Positions 53,292-63,257 of a stretch of 64,000 nucleotides of DNA are shown here, in pieces. The notes below the pieces were generated by a model. It did no database searches and had not been told where the DNA came from. It saw only the letters and a program-made list of their open reading frames with translations. A program made the position numbers and the translations under genes. Source of the DNA: an uncultured Bacteroidales bacterium. Its GTDB lineage: Bacteria > Bacteroidota > Bacteroidia > Bacteroidales > CAIXZF01. The DNA lies in assembly GCA_903923925.1 (NCBI GenBank), contig CAIXZF010000072.1:62001-126000 (forward strand), in the 5' to 3' direction. Position 1 is the stretch's first letter; each line of letters opens with the position of its first letter.

Positions 53292-56200
53292 TCAGTTTAC
53301 CATAAACCTCTTGTTTATGCTTTGTTTTTTACCGTCAACATTCAGGTAATAAATTCCGGTAGCGGCTTTGCCCAAATCAATTTTCAGATCCAGCCTTCCG
53401 TTTACATTTAACTGCTTGTTTTCATAAACAAGCATTCCCAGTGTATTTACAACCTTGATGTTCAAAATATCATCAGATATGGTGTTGATGCTCAAGGTAA
53501 AGATTCCACTATTTGGATTTGGATATATCTCGTAGCTATTACTGCTTGATTGCTCATTAATTCCTGCACAAGGATCAACATAAATTGTAGCAGTAGCATT
53601 ATTTGTGCAAGCACCAGCATTAAAGGTATAGGTAACAGCTGTAGTTCCAACGCCTGCAACAGTGGGGTTAAAAATGTTATTGCTGATTCCAGTTCCACTG
53701 TATGTTCCGCCAACTGGTGTGCCTCCGGATAAGGTGTATCCAGCCCATGTTAAACACGCAGGAGTGAGCGTTGGAAGGCTTACATTCGGTATCTGGTTAA
53801 CTGTAATTGTTACAGTTGACGTTGCAGGAACCAAACTACTGTCTTTTACTGTAACAGAATATGTTGTAGTAGCAGAAGGATTTGCAAAAGGATTTGCGAT
53901 ATTGGTAAAGTTCAAGCCTGTTGCTGGTGTCCATAAATACGTATATGGAGGAGTACCACCAGTAACTGTTGCATTAAGTTGTGTAGTTGTTCCAATACAA
54001 ATTGAATTCGACATTGCCGTTGCTACAGCAGATAAAGGCTGTGTACCAATTGAAACAGGAGGGAAGAGAATATAGTCAACCCATGCACAATCACTTCCAC
54101 CGATCTGGCTGCCATCTTTCATATACCTCCATTTAAAAGTATGTGAACCTGCCGGAACCTGGTAAACAACTCTGCCCCAGCTAACAGTGCCTGCCCATGA
54201 ACCAACTTTGGTTGCATCAATATAAAACTCAAGGTAATCATAACCGCTTTCAGATGAAACCTTGCGATAAAAAGAGATAGAGTCGTTCATTAAAACATTC
54301 ATTGAAATGTGGAAGTCATTCCAGCCACTGTTCGGAATAGCACCTGATTTTGCACAATATATGCCCTCATACGGTCCTGCATTCGAAATTATCCAATCAT
54401 TGGATCCAGTGCTTGTTGAATGCGATTTCTGCCAGTCGAATTTCAGGAAGTTCCCTGTTTCCCAGTCTTCAGAAACAAGTCCGATAGTTTGGAAGAATAC
54501 CTTATTCGCTGAATAATTACCTGCAACAGCATCATAGGTAAACATTACATTGTTCCCAATATTCGCTAAAGGGGAAACTTCAACATTAAATGTAGCAGAA
54601 ACTGTTGACCCTGTGGAAATGGTGTTAAGACCTATCGGACTGTTTGTAATTGTAACCAATGGATCAGTTGTTACCAGGGTGGCTAAAACATTTACAGCAT
54701 CGCAATTTCCATTATTTTTGGTCTGCAATGTTATTGTTGCTGTTTCGCCAGGATCCAGACGACCGTTATTGTTACCTGTTGGATCGAGAATGGTAACAGC
54801 ACCAACAGCTAATGCTGGAGCATTTAACAGGAGATTGAAACTACTTGTCCAAACCACAGTACCATTTGTAGCAGAAACTGTAAAATGTGCAAAATGGCCA
54901 TCTTCAACATTATCTGCCACTGTTAATGCGAATCCGTTTGCAACAGAAACAATTGCATTAGCAGCAATATCTCCATAATTTTCCGTTGCATCTGTAATTG
55001 TAACATTTGCATCGGTGCTTTGTATTGTTACAACAACATTACTGGCAAGAGCAATTCCTACATTTTTCAGATCAATAGTCAGGTTGATATTTTCGCCATA
55101 ATCGGCTTTGCTATTGTTATTTCCTGTGGGATCATTAACTGCAACAGCATTTTTGATTACATAAGGACCGGCAGGTGGTATAACCTGTACATCTCCCTCG
55201 TAACGTAAGTAATTCTGCAAAGTAACAACTACATGGATATAATCAGGAGGCAGTTGGTTACCAGGAATAGTAATAGTGGTTGGTACTCCAACTCCAAGCC
55301 CGGTTCCAGTGCCAAGAATTTGTCCGTTTAATGAAAGGCAAATAAGTGCTCCGAGATTTGCGGAAACATCGAAACTTGTTACACCGGTAAATATTACCGG
55401 AGCATGAGCAACTGTAAGAGATTGAGGTACCTCTGAATAAACATTTAAGAATGCATCTCCATGATGGTGGAAAAGATTGTATGTAACTTCCTTATTTGTT
55501 GTATTGTATGGCCATGAAGATTGCTCCAGGAAGAATTTTCCTGCGGCATTTCCAAAAGCAGGAAGGATTCCTCTTTCTGCGGGAGTTGAGCCATAGGCAG
55601 GCATAAAGTCGGGCCACAGATTGTCGTAAACGCCCCAGATATAAGCATCATTCACAAAAGAATAACTTACTTCGGAAGCTGCAATAAGTCCAAGTGCTCC
55701 GGAAGCATGTCCGTTAGCAGTATGTCTGTGGAATTTCTCTGCAAAAACTTCACTGCTATAATTATATTTTCCTGTAAGACAGTTAACAGACATTATGAAG
55801 CTAAGGTCTGTATTGGTTAAGCCATCAATGTCAGAACTAACATAGGATGGTTCGCCCCAACCGGTTTCCATACCATGATCGCGGTGTTGAAGCATAAAAG
55901 AACCGGCATTGATAGCAGTGTTGATCTGGGCAGCATTTCCGCCGGTCCAGTTGCTTAATCCCTGAGGCGTGGTAGGTATATAATTTAATCCTGTTGGACC
56001 GAAATAGCTTACTACTGTTGAAGTATTTGTTGCTGTTGACCATGGATCAACAGCTGGATTTCCTATATAAACAGCATTGATCCTTACAGGGGTTTTGCCA
56101 AGGTGATTCGCCCAGAATCCACCGATTACTTCAGAACAAAGCTGGAACCAGCGTTCTGTCTGCCAGCCGAGTGCAGAAATAGGATGGGAGTAAAAGTATG

Positions 56201-57362
56201 GTGATGTAGGAGGATTTTTCTCATAATTCATGAATTTATGAATCATAACCTCTAGCTGAGTTTCATTCTGTGCTGTAATTCTTGCCATTACAATATCAGG
56301 CATACTGTTACCATCAACATCTCCGTAAATATTATCTGACACGCAATAGGCATCCCAGATAGGAGAAGTAATAGTATTGCTGGCATTTGTGCCATAATCA
56401 CCTAAAATAAGAATAGCAACCGGTGGGATAGACCAGGTAGCATAGGCATTATTGATGTAGTTTTCAATTATTAATTCAGTATTTCCACCAATATCAGCTA
56501 AAGTCTTCTTGCCGGTTATAATCCCCTGACGGGTTCTGAATTTGATGATGGTATCAGCCCATGCCTGAAAAATTGGATCATTAGGAGTAATAATCAGGTA
56601 CTCAAATCCTACATCTTCCGTGTTAACGGTAGTTTTATTGTAATTTACTGTTGGTAACACCTGAGGATTTAAAAGCAAATCTTCAAGAAGAGGATCAAAC
56701 CAACGGCTTCTTAAACGGGTTTCACCATAGGTTCCATTGCCACCATTAAGAGTAATGCGCACACGGATATCTTTGTAAACAATAAGGTCTTTTGTAACGG
56801 GATTGTACTGAAAAGGTGTAAATCCAAGCATCACCATATCTACTCCACGAATTTGAGTAGGTTTCGACATGCTCACTGCTGATTTGGGATATAAGGCGTT
56901 CTCGCCATAGATACTCATGTCTTTGTGGTATTCCAGGCCGTCTTCAGTTTCTTTGGGTATAGTAAAAGCAGGTCCAACTTCAACATTATGAATAACTTCT
57001 GACCTGCTGTCGATAATTTCAAGTGTTGCTTCTGCTCCTTCAGGAATTGCAATATACCTGCCAGTACCGGCAATATTGGGAGCTCCGGCATTGTTTGGCA
57101 GAAAAACGCCTGGTAATCCAATTGTTTTCATGGTCTTCCCTTCAAATTGCATATCCTCCATGTAAAATTCATCAACTGAAAATGTCAGCTGAATCATAGA
57201 AGTATTTTGCTGCTCAATATTGAACCCTCTTGGACCCCAGTTTCCAGAGTATTTTATTATCTGTTGCTGAGCAAACAAACTGTTCGAAACGCCGAAAAGG
57301 CAGAGAACAAGAACAGCATACAGGGATCCTGTAATTAGCGAAAAGCGTAGACCTTGCTTCAT
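53292..57362 (-). CDS. Gingipain-family (C25) cysteine peptidase, type IX secretion cargo
   Basis: A 1356-residue protein. Signal peptide (SLYAVLVLCLFGVSNSLFAQ), N-terminal propeptide-like beta region, then a C25 peptidase core with the catalytic His in HRDHGMETGWG (about residue 496) and Cys in MSVNCLTGKYN (about 527). Two CARDB-like domains follow (PTGNNNSKADYGENINLTID and PTGNNNGRLDPGETATITLQ), then a lectin-like segment, a PKD/SprB-like repeat (GGTPPYTYLWTPATG) and a type A C-terminal domain (YEIYPNPNSGIFTL to KRFMVN). It should be carried across the outer membrane by T9SS and attached to the cell surface. The catalytic residues are intact. Confidence 0.93.
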   Translation of the reverse strand: MKQGLRFSLITGSLYAVLVLCLFGVSNSLFAQQQIIKYSGNWGPRGFNIEQQNTSMIQLTFSVDEFYMEDMQFEGKTMKTIGLPGVFLPNNAGAPNIAGTGRYIAIPEGAEATLEIIDSRSEVIHNVEVGPAFTIPKETEDGLEYHKDMSIYGENALYPKSAVSMSKPTQIRGVDMVMLGFTPFQYNPVTKDLIVYKDIRVRITLNGGNGTYGETRLRSRWFDPLLEDLLLNPQVLPTVNYNKTTVNTEDVGFEYLIITPNDPIFQAWADTIIKFRTRQGIITGKKTLADIGGNTELIIENYINNAYATWSIPPVAILILGDYGTNASNTITSPIWDAYCVSDNIYGDVDGNSMPDIVMARITAQNETQLEVMIHKFMNYEKNPPTSPYFYSHPISALGWQTERWFQLCSEVIGGFWANHLGKTPVRINAVYIGNPAVDPWSTATNTSTVVSYFGPTGLNYIPTTPQGLSNWTGGNAAQINTAINAGSFMLQHRDHGMETGWGEPSYVSSDIDGLTNTDLSFIMSVNCLTGKYNYSSEVFAEKFHRHTANGHASGALGLIAASEVSYSFVNDAYIWGVYDNLWPDFMPAYGSTPAERGILPAFGNAAGKFFLEQSSWPYNTTNKEVTYNLFHHHGDAFLNVYSEVPQSLTVAHAPVIFTGVTSFDVSANLGALICLSLNGQILGTGTGLGVGVPTTITIPGNQLPPDYIHVVVTLQNYLRYEGDVQVIPPAGPYVIKNAVAVNDPTGNNNSKADYGENINLTIDLKNVGIALASNVVVTIQSTDANVTITDATENYGDIAANAIVSVANGFALTVADNVEDGHFAHFTVSATNGTVVWTSSFNLLLNAPALAVGAVTILDPTGNNNGRLDPGETATITLQTKNNGNCDAVNVLATLVTTDPLVTITNSPIGLNTISTGSTVSATFNVEVSPLANIGNNVMFTYDAVAGNYSANKVFFQTIGLVSEDWETGNFLKFDWQKSHSTSTGSNDWIISNAGPYEGIYCAKSGAIPNSGWNDFHISMNVLMNDSISFYRKVSSESGYDYLEFYIDATKVGSWAGTVSWGRVVYQVPAGSHTFKWRYMKDGSQIGGSDCAWVDYILFPPVSIGTQPLSAVATAMSNSICIGTTTQLNATVTGGTPPYTYLWTPATGLNFTNIANPFANPSATTTYSVTVKDSSLVPATSTVTITVNQIPNVSLPTLTPACLTWAGYTLSGGTPVGGTYSGTGISNNIFNPTVAGVGTTAVTYTFNAGACTNNATATIYVDPCAGINEQSSSNSYEIYPNPNSGIFTLSINTISDDILNIKVVNTLGMLVYENKQLNVNGRLDLKIDLGKAATGIYYLNVDGKKQSINKRFMVN

Positions 57363-57479
57363 ATTAGATTTAAATTAAGTGAGTTAAACTACACAAAGAT
57401 AAGAAAATATTTTAAAAAGATTTGTCTGTACTCATATAACAAAAGCAAATTGAAATAAACCTCAATATTGTCACACAAA

Positions 57480-57516
57480 AAAAAATTATATCTTTATATC
57501 GTTCTAGTATATTTTT
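57480..57516 (+). promoter_or_regulatory. Possible Bacteroidota-type promoter for the LytTR gene
   Basis: The block TATATCTTTA (near 57488-57497) resembles TAnnTTTG with one mismatch and lies about 20 bases before the ATG at 57517; an ATTG about 18 bases upstream could serve as the -33 element. Weak evidence only. Confidence 0.3.
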
Positions 57517-58275
57517 ATGATTACTTCAGTTATTATTGATGATGAACCTATGGCCAGGGAAACGCTTAAGAAAATGGTGGAACGCTATTTCTCTGATACG
57601 CTAACTGTAATAACCGCTGTAGATTCTGTGAAAGAAGGTGTATTTGCGATTTATCAACATCGTCCCGAACTTGTTTTTCTCGATATTGAAATGCCTGTTG
57701 AGAATGGTTTTCAGCTTTTTAAGTATTTCCAGACCATTGATTTCGAGGTGATTTTTACTACTGCGTATAAAAATTATACAATTGAGGCTATTAAAGTTTC
57801 TGCTTTACATTACCTGCTCAAGCCAATTAACTTTATTGATCTTAAAGAAGCTTTAAATCTTTTTCAGAAGCGACAGCTAAACACCAATTCTAATGAAAGG
57901 ATTGAGAAATTATTAAATACTCTTAATCCTGTCTCCGATTCTTACGGGAAGATTGCACTGCCCACTTTTGATGGCTTTCAGATGGAGAAGGTAAATCATA
58001 TTTTATATTGTGAAGCTGATCAGAACTACACAAAGATTTTTACTATTCGTGGTGATGTTGTCCTGATTTCAAAATCATTAGGGTTTATTGAAGAACAATT
58101 ACCGGTAGAGCTATTTTTCAGAGTGCATAAATCACACCTTGTGAATATGAATTTTGTGCGTACGTACAGTAAAGCTGGCGGTCACCATGTTATTCTGGAA
58201 AATGGAAAACGAATAGATGTGGCATCACGCCGTAACGAAGAATTTGTAAAGGCTTTGACAGGAAAAGGGCAATAA
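57517..58275 (+). CDS. LytTR-family response regulator
   Basis: This 252-residue protein has a receiver domain with acidic pocket IDDEPMARE, the phosphorylated Asp56 in LVFLDIEMP, and the Lys in YLLKPINF. A C-terminal LytTR DNA-binding domain follows (ILYCEADQNYTKIFT; FFRVHKSHLVNMNFV). It is followed 60 bp later by a propeller-type sensor kinase, so the pair forms a two-component system. The divergent gene is the C25 peptidase, a possible target. Confidence 0.95.
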   Translation: MITSVIIDDEPMARETLKKMVERYFSDTLTVITAVDSVKEGVFAIYQHRPELVFLDIEMPVENGFQLFKYFQTIDFEVIFTTAYKNYTIEAIKVSALHYLLKPINFIDLKEALNLFQKRQLNTNSNERIEKLLNTLNPVSDSYGKIALPTFDGFQMEKVNHILYCEADQNYTKIFTIRGDVVLISKSLGFIEEQLPVELFFRVHKSHLVNMNFVRTYSKAGGHHVILENGKRIDVASRRNEEFVKALTGKGQ

Positions 58276-58335
58276 AATCAAGTTTTTTACTATAGGAAAT
58301 GCTCATTGAACTTTATTATTGAAAAATCTGATGGG

Positions 58336-61300
58336 ATGAGACTATACAGAAATTTTGTGCTATTTATTTTAGGTACACTGGTTTCTCTTTATGCCTCGTC
58401 GCATACAGTTCCTGCATATACCCGGAATCACCCATTGTCATCGCGCAACCTTACAATGAAGGATGGGTTGCCGTCTAATAGTATACGGGCAATTTTCAAA
58501 GATTCCAGAGGACTAATATGGATTGGTACAGATGCCGGTGTATGTAGTTACAATGGCAGGAAATTTACAATCTATTCTACTTCTGATGGTTTAGCTGGTG
58601 ACAATGTTTGGTCGATTACCGAAGATGATAAAGGATACTTATGGTTTGGATGCCATGGCGGCGGAGTCAGCAGGTTCGACGGAGTAAATTTTTTAACAAT
58701 AAATTCCGGAAACGGACTTATTAACGACTGGGTGCGGGTTGTGTTTTATTCTAAGCGCTTTCATTGTTTAATGGTTGGTACTGAAAAAGGTGTCACCGTT
58801 ATTAAAAATGATACTGTTGTAAAACCGGTAAAACCATGGCCTGTGAAAAGGGAATCCATTGTAATTACTAGTTTTCTTGAATCCCAAAACTTTATTTATG
58901 TTACTGGTTACGGATTACCACTTGTAAAATATTATCCCGGAAGTGCAGTTTTTATGCAGGCTCAGGGGAATGATGGATTCAATGTTAACTCCTCTTGTGC
59001 TTCATTTGCAACTTCCAGCAAGGACACAATCTTTGGATATCACAGAGCTGGTATAGTACTTAAAAGAGGGAAGGAAATTCTATACGATACGCTGAATTTT
59101 GCACAGGTATTCGGTATAGCTGAAGACAACAGTAAAAATATATGGATTGCTGCGTGGTCATACTATATCACTCAACCAGGAGGATTATTCAGGTTTGATG
59201 GTAAAACATCGGTGGATTATAGTGCCTTTTTAGGGATTAATGACCAGGAAGTATGGACTGTTTATTTTGATCAGAGTCAGAAAATTCTCTGGGTTGGTAC
59301 TCTGAATGAGGGATTGTTTCTTGCTTTGCCAGAAGTAATTCAAGCATGGACTTCTGAAGACTTCGGATTAAAAAAGTTAAATGTAAACAACGTTTACTGC
59401 GATAAAGCTGATAATGTCTGGATTGGTCTAAATGATAATCTGATAAGAATTAATAAAGAGATGAAGAATTTCCGGCTTGATACAGCCGATTTTTCCCGTA
59501 AACTTTTTGCAAAAATGCAGAAAGATTTAGAAAGGATGAATATTCCTTTCGACAACGAGCGTAAAAAATATTTGAGAAGAAGCTCACCTCAGTATGATCA
59601 TATTTTTACGGATTCTAAGGGTAATCTATGGGTAGGGTACAGTTTTGGTTCATTTATTTATAATCCTCAAACAGAAGATATACAATTTATTAACACATTT
59701 GCTGATGCAAGTTTAAGGATAAGTCGCAAGGATACAATGTATTGTGGAGGTTGGAATGGATTTGCAGTTTTCTCGGATATCTATAACCGCTTGGACTTAA
59801 TAGACCTTGGAAAATATGCTCTTGGAAAATATCCGAAAGGGAATATCGGCAAAATAATACAGCATGGAGATGAAATCTGGATGGCTTCGTGGACAGATGG
59901 GATATACAGGGCAAGAGGTCTGAATTTTACCAATATGAGCTGTGAAAACGGAGAATTGTACTTTAATATAAAAGATTTCTGTTTTGACAGCCAAGGTCAT
60001 CTCATTGCAGGAGATAATAAAGGTACAATTTCTATTTATAATGTAATTGGGGATAAACTTAGACTTATAAGCTCAATTACGGATAAAAACGGATTAAAGG
60101 GAAACAGCATAAACTGGCTTCTTTATGACGGGAAACAAAATCTTTGGGCAGGAACAAATACAGGTTTAAATTGTATTGATCTGGATAAATTATTAAATAA
60201 AAAGGAATATAAAATTAAATATTTTAATTCTGACGAAGGGTATACCGTTTTTTCCTCAAAAAATGCAGCTTTCGACAGCAAGGGAAATATCTGGGCCGGG
60301 GGTAAAGAAGGACTGTTAAAGATTTCTCCTGATCAGATTACCCTGAATCTTCCGCTCCAAAATAGAATTCTATTTAAGGAACTGGAAATTAATGGTATTC
60401 CCTATCATTTGAGAAGCGATAATAGTAAAGTTTTTAGCGATCTTCCTTTTGAAAATTTTGAATTAAACAGTAATGATAATCATCTGAACTTTATTTTCGA
60501 AATTTATAATTATCGCAATCCTGAAAAAGACCTGTTCAGGTATAAACTTGAAGGATATTATGAGGATTGGAGCGCATGGACGAATGCACGTAACGTTTAT
60601 TATACCAATTTACCTCCCGGAGAATATTGCTTTAAAGTTGAGTCCTATAACTACAATACCGGAATATCTTCTATTCCGCTGGAAATTCCTTTCCGGATTG
60701 TTGCTCCTTTATGGAGGCGGTGGTATTTTATCCTTGTCATTTTATCAGGCATATTAATACCGTCATTTTTTATTGTTAAGGCCAGGATAAAGCGAATTCA
60801 AATAGTTGAAAGTGAAAAATCAGCAATTAGTTCTAAAATTGCCGATTTGGAACTCAATGCCCTTCAGGCCCAAATGAATCCGCATTTTATTTTTAATGCC
60901 ATCAATGCAATACAGGCATATGTTCTGGATAATAAGGTAGACGAAGCACTTACATTTCTTTCTGATTTTGCCAGGGTTGTTCGTACAAGCCTTGAAAATG
61001 TTTCGAAGAAAACTATTACACTCGAAGAAGCATTAGAGTTTCTGGGTAGTTACCTGAATCTTGAGCAGATGCGCTTTCCTGATAAAATTAGATGGAGCAT
61101 TCAATTGGCTGAAAATGTAAATCCGAGTATACTTCTTATTCCGCCAATGATCCTGCAACCCTATGTTGAAAATGCAATTAAGCATGGAATAAGGCATAAA
61201 AAGGAGGGAGGCAAGATCTCTTTAAAGGTTGAGATACTCGACAACAGCAGGCTTCACCTCCAATTGCAAGATGATGGTATTGGCAGGCTTAAATCCTCTG

Positions 61301-61494
61301 TTATCAATTTCAGGTTCAATCTTAGTGATGAGAGGGCTGAGCATAGTACTCATATAACTGAAAAGCGTTTACAATTACTTAATACGCCCGAAAATCCTAA
61401 TCAATTTTTCGTTTCAATTTCAGATTTATATGATGAATTCGGCAAATCCAGCGGCACAAGAGTAGATATCTATCTTCCATTGAAAAAGCTTTAG
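58336..61494 (+). CDS. Sensor histidine kinase with two-component-regulator propeller (LytS/His_kinase type)
   Basis: The ATG at 58336 gives a signal peptide (LYRNFVLFILGTLVSLYASS). About 600 residues of beta-propeller repeats follow (RGLIWIGTDAGVCSYNGRKF; DKGYLWFGCHGGGVSRFDGV), then a Y_Y_Y domain (FRYKLEGYYEDWSAWTNARN), one transmembrane helix (FILVILSGILIPSFFIVKA) and a kinase domain with the H-box NPHFIFNAINAIQAYV (about residue 850) and an ATP-binding N-box (ILQPYVENAIKHGIRHK). It pairs with the LytTR regulator upstream and probably senses an extracellular carbohydrate or cell-envelope signal. Confidence 0.95.
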   Translation: MRLYRNFVLFILGTLVSLYASSHTVPAYTRNHPLSSRNLTMKDGLPSNSIRAIFKDSRGLIWIGTDAGVCSYNGRKFTIYSTSDGLAGDNVWSITEDDKGYLWFGCHGGGVSRFDGVNFLTINSGNGLINDWVRVVFYSKRFHCLMVGTEKGVTVIKNDTVVKPVKPWPVKRESIVITSFLESQNFIYVTGYGLPLVKYYPGSAVFMQAQGNDGFNVNSSCASFATSSKDTIFGYHRAGIVLKRGKEILYDTLNFAQVFGIAEDNSKNIWIAAWSYYITQPGGLFRFDGKTSVDYSAFLGINDQEVWTVYFDQSQKILWVGTLNEGLFLALPEVIQAWTSEDFGLKKLNVNNVYCDKADNVWIGLNDNLIRINKEMKNFRLDTADFSRKLFAKMQKDLERMNIPFDNERKKYLRRSSPQYDHIFTDSKGNLWVGYSFGSFIYNPQTEDIQFINTFADASLRISRKDTMYCGGWNGFAVFSDIYNRLDLIDLGKYALGKYPKGNIGKIIQHGDEIWMASWTDGIYRARGLNFTNMSCENGELYFNIKDFCFDSQGHLIAGDNKGTISIYNVIGDKLRLISSITDKNGLKGNSINWLLYDGKQNLWAGTNTGLNCIDLDKLLNKKEYKIKYFNSDEGYTVFSSKNAAFDSKGNIWAGGKEGLLKISPDQITLNLPLQNRILFKELEINGIPYHLRSDNSKVFSDLPFENFELNSNDNHLNFIFEIYNYRNPEKDLFRYKLEGYYEDWSAWTNARNVYYTNLPPGEYCFKVESYNYNTGISSIPLEIPFRIVAPLWRRWYFILVILSGILIPSFFIVKARIKRIQIVESEKSAISSKIADLELNALQAQMNPHFIFNAINAIQAYVLDNKVDEALTFLSDFARVVRTSLENVSKKTITLEEALEFLGSYLNLEQMRFPDKIRWSIQLAENVNPSILLIPPMILQPYVENAIKHGIRHKKEGGKISLKVEILDNSRLHLQLQDDGIGRLKSSVINFRFNLSDERAEHSTHITEKRLQLLNTPENPNQFFVSISDLYDEFGKSSGTRVDIYLPLKKL

Positions 61495-61833
61495 TTATCT
61501 GTACTGAGACGTTTATCAAAAGAAATAAAGCGTTTGTACATTAGTTTACTTCCTTTGTAATAGTCAGCCTATATTCGCATCACTTCATACGAAAAAAGAA
61601 TGATAATGGATTCTCAGGGAATAATGCCTCCAAGGTTTGATAATTTTTTGTGGACTGCTGTTCTAACATGTTTATCTTCTCTGCTTTTGTATTTTGTTTT
61701 TGAATTATTTATCTGATTCCTGAAATATTCAAGAATACCTTTTGTTTATCATTTTATTTGATATATTTGTTGAGTTCTGAACATTCTCATTTACAAATGT
61801 GTTTACTTTGTAGAGTATTATACTTAGTACCTG
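61495..61833. other. Intergenic region, with one possible small membrane ORF
   Basis: About 340 AT-rich bases without a large ORF. The only supported candidate is the 38-codon ORF listed separately. Nothing else recognisable (no tRNA or strong hairpin) was seen. Confidence 0.4.
61600..61716 (+). CDS. Possible 38-aa single-helix membrane peptide
   Basis: An ORF from ATG 61600 to TGA 61716 encodes a peptide whose second half is one long hydrophobic helix (FLWTAVLTCLSSLLLYFVFE). No family is recognised. It lies between the sensor kinase and the cohesin-like gene. It could be a small regulator of the kinase, or chance. Start may also be at 61606. Confidence 0.3.
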   Translation: MIMDSQGIMPPRFDNFLWTAVLTCLSSLLLYFVFELFI

Positions 61834-62400
61834 ATGTTAAAAAGAAGTAACGTTGGTTTAGTTGTTGGGTTTATCTTTATTCTGATGTTCTGCAGGTGCT
61901 CATTATTTGCACAAGGGATACCTGTAAACAAGGAAAGTTCAAATCAATCAGACTCCCGGTCTGGATCAGAGATTTCTGTGGTTCTTGAGGAAGACGATCA
62001 GGTAGTTGTAGACGTCAAAGGCATTTGTATAATACCCATTATGGCAGTGCAGAGACTTGAATTAGGATCAATCTCACTAGTTATAGAATTCCCGGACGAA
62101 GTGCTCGATATACTTGATGTTACGAGTAAGATAAAAGGGAAAATGCTTTATACTATAGTCGATGGAGTACTCAGGATTTCCTGGTACAGCCTTATTCCAA
62201 TTAAAATTAAACCGGGTGATGAGCTAATCCGCCTGAAATGCAGGAATACGAATCTCAATCCATTGAATAATACAAAAAAACATTCTACTCAAGATAAAGA
62301 TTTAAATTTGAGAATCAGGCCAATAAGTATGATTAGTAACGGAAGGTCTGTTAACATGTCGAATGTTGTGCTTACCTATCCCCGGATATCAGCAAAATAG
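61834..62400 (+). CDS. Secreted cohesin-like protein
   Basis: A 188-residue protein with a signal peptide (VGFIFILMFCRCSLFAQ), then about 110 residues with the cohesin-type beta pattern (SISLVIEFPDEVLDILDVTS; VLRISWYSLIPIKIKPGDEL). Cohesin modules bind dockerins, but Bacteroidota have many unrelated cohesin-fold extracellular proteins. Function not established. It is next to a radical SAM gene, with a 74-bp gap to the true start. Confidence 0.55.
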   Translation: MLKRSNVGLVVGFIFILMFCRCSLFAQGIPVNKESSNQSDSRSGSEISVVLEEDDQVVVDVKGICIIPIMAVQRLELGSISLVIEFPDEVLDILDVTSKIKGKMLYTIVDGVLRISWYSLIPIKIKPGDELIRLKCRNTNLNPLNNTKKHSTQDKDLNLRIRPISMISNGRSVNMSNVVLTYPRISAK

Positions 62401-62474
62401 GTTTGTTAAGGCTGAAGCTTCAGTTATTGATTCCATCAAAAATTTTCCGATATTTGCTATCTAAAACCAAATTC

Positions 62475-63254
62475 ATGTCAAGGATACATTTCCATCAGAC
62501 AATATTCGGTCCTATTAACAGCCGTCGTCTTGGTATTTCGCTGGGAATTAACCTTCTGCCAACTAATTACAAACTATGTACATTCAATTGCATTTATTGT
62601 GAATGCGGATGGACAGAAGTGGAGCCTGATACAGAGGTTAATTTTGTGCCAGCCACCGAGATTGTTATTCAACTGGAAGAAAGGCTGAAAGAACTTAAAG
62701 AAGAGGGGGTTATACCTAATTCGCTTACACTTGCCGGAAATGGTGAACCAACTGTACATCCTGAATTTGGTGCTATTGTTGATGGAGCCATCGCTTTGCG
62801 TGATGTATATTTCCCCGATGCAAGAATAAGCGTTTTGTCAAATGCGTCAAAGCTTGAAGACCCGGCTGTATTGAAAGCATTGAAGAAAGTGGATTATAAT
62901 ATCCAGAAGATTGATGCGGGAACAGAACGTACCTTTCAGTTAATTAATCAACCTAAAGTTCCAATTACACTTCGTGAAGTTGTTGATAGTCTCAAACAAT
63001 TCAAAGGGAATTTTGTAGTTCAAACTCTCTTTTTACGGAGAGAACTTGACGGGGTCAGGATTGATAATACTACCGAAGAAGAAATCACCTCCTGGCTTGC
63101 ATTAATGAAAGAAATTCGTCCCCGCAGGGTTATGCTTTATTCTATTGAAAGAGAAACGCCCTTACGCGGAATTGAAAAAATCACAAAAAATGAACTGGCC
63201 AGAATTGCAGCAAGGGTAGAGAAAATGGGGATCTGTGCCGAATTTTTCGATTAA
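62475..63254 (+). CDS. Radical SAM protein (COG0731-like)
   Basis: The start at the ATG 62475 is preferred, giving SRIHFHQTIFGPINSRRLGI before the CxxxCxxC cluster motif in CTFNCIYCECGW. TLAGNGEPTVHPEF is the family's second signature. ~260 residues. Such proteins are thought to modify tRNA or act in unknown methylthiolation-like or radical reactions. The cluster cysteines are intact. The 25-residue-repeat gene follows by 3 bp, likely in the same operon. Confidence 0.85.
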   Translation: MSRIHFHQTIFGPINSRRLGISLGINLLPTNYKLCTFNCIYCECGWTEVEPDTEVNFVPATEIVIQLEERLKELKEEGVIPNSLTLAGNGEPTVHPEFGAIVDGAIALRDVYFPDARISVLSNASKLEDPAVLKALKKVDYNIQKIDAGTERTFQLINQPKVPITLREVVDSLKQFKGNFVVQTLFLRRELDGVRIDNTTEEEITSWLALMKEIRPRRVMLYSIERETPLRGIEKITKNELARIAARVEKMGICAEFFD

Positions 63255-63257
63255 AGC

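Noticed and set aside
53662-54978. Long plus-strand ORFs (137 and 142 codons) inside the C25 peptidase gene
   Set aside because: Antisense shadows of a low-complexity beta-rich region; the minus frame has catalytic and sorting motifs.
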